From an uncultured Coprococcus sp. (lineage in GTDB: Bacteria > Bacillota > Clostridia > Lachnospirales > Lachnospiraceae), in the NCBI GenBank assembly GCA_900557435.1, contig USSH01000141.1:1-6716 (forward strand): a DNA stretch of 6,716 bases, read 5' to 3'. Below the pieces are notes generated by a model. The model worked only from the letters and a program-made list of their open reading frames with translations, made no database searches and was not told the DNA's origin. Shown here in pieces: positions 6,715 through 6,716 of this stretch. The position numbers and the translations under genes were made by a program. Positions within the stretch are counted from its first letter, which is position 1, and every line of letters starts with the position of its first letter.

Positions 6715-6716
6715 AT

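Larger units (their letters stand above)
6512..6716. other. Non-coding tail with short repeats, before an off-window gene
   Basis: No supported gene in these 205 bases. Seen are a tandem 7-bp repeat CGGGCAA (6519-6525, 6526-6532), a short palindrome AAGCATGTGCTT (6533-6544), and TCCCTCATAG twice at a 14-bp period (6596-6605, 6610-6619). CGCGAAG also occurs twice (6585-6591, 6647-6653). A 9-bp inverted repeat follows (6657-6688), then a promoter-like pair. Being past a bidirectional terminator, this is probably the upstream control region of a gene beyond the right edge. A small RNA cannot be excluded. Confidence 0.5.

Overview
The window reads as chromosomal DNA from a Gram-positive anaerobe of the class Clostridia, most likely a Lachnospiraceae-type gut bacterium. 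This is inferred from three things. The hpt-ftsH order is classical in Firmicutes, strong AAGGAG/GGAGG ribosome binding sites precede the genes, and the GH13 enzyme resembles intracellular glycosidases I associate with that family. I see no phage, insertion sequence, CRISPR, tRNA or rRNA signal, and genus cannot be set from the sequence alone.

Layout: all four genes are on the + strand. (1) 1-324 is the C-terminal part of hypoxanthine phosphoribosyltransferase, whose 5' end lies off the left edge. (2) A 119-bp spacer with two inverted repeats leads into full-length ftsH (444-2369), the membrane-bound ATP-dependent zinc protease. A compact terminator-like hairpin follows at about 2442-2467. 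(3) A 21-bp unit repeated three times (2505-2567) sits just ahead of a polytopic membrane protein with a C-terminal lipase-type alpha/beta-hydrolase domain and an apparently complete Ser-Asp-His triad (2606-3955). (4) A 366-bp AT-rich spacer holds an 18-bp lac-operator-like palindrome over an extended -10-like motif, then a good intrinsic terminator (4167-4205). (5) A 697-residue cytoplasmic GH13 alpha-glucan hydrolase follows (4322-6415) and ends at a strong, probably bidirectional terminator (6468-6511). (6) The last 200 bases are non-coding, with short direct repeats, a perfect 9-bp inverted repeat and a promoter-like pair at the right edge that would serve a gene outside the window.

Functionally, hpt (purine salvage) and ftsH (membrane protein quality control) are housekeeping genes that are probably co-transcribed. 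The membrane lipase-like protein and the glucan hydrolase look like separately controlled units, since each is bounded by terminator-like hairpins. Nothing here amounts to a clear undescribed system. The best leads are the membrane-anchored hydrolase, the 21-bp repeat (which also reads as a repeated 7-residue mini-peptide before the hydrolase start), and the two palindrome/promoter combinations.
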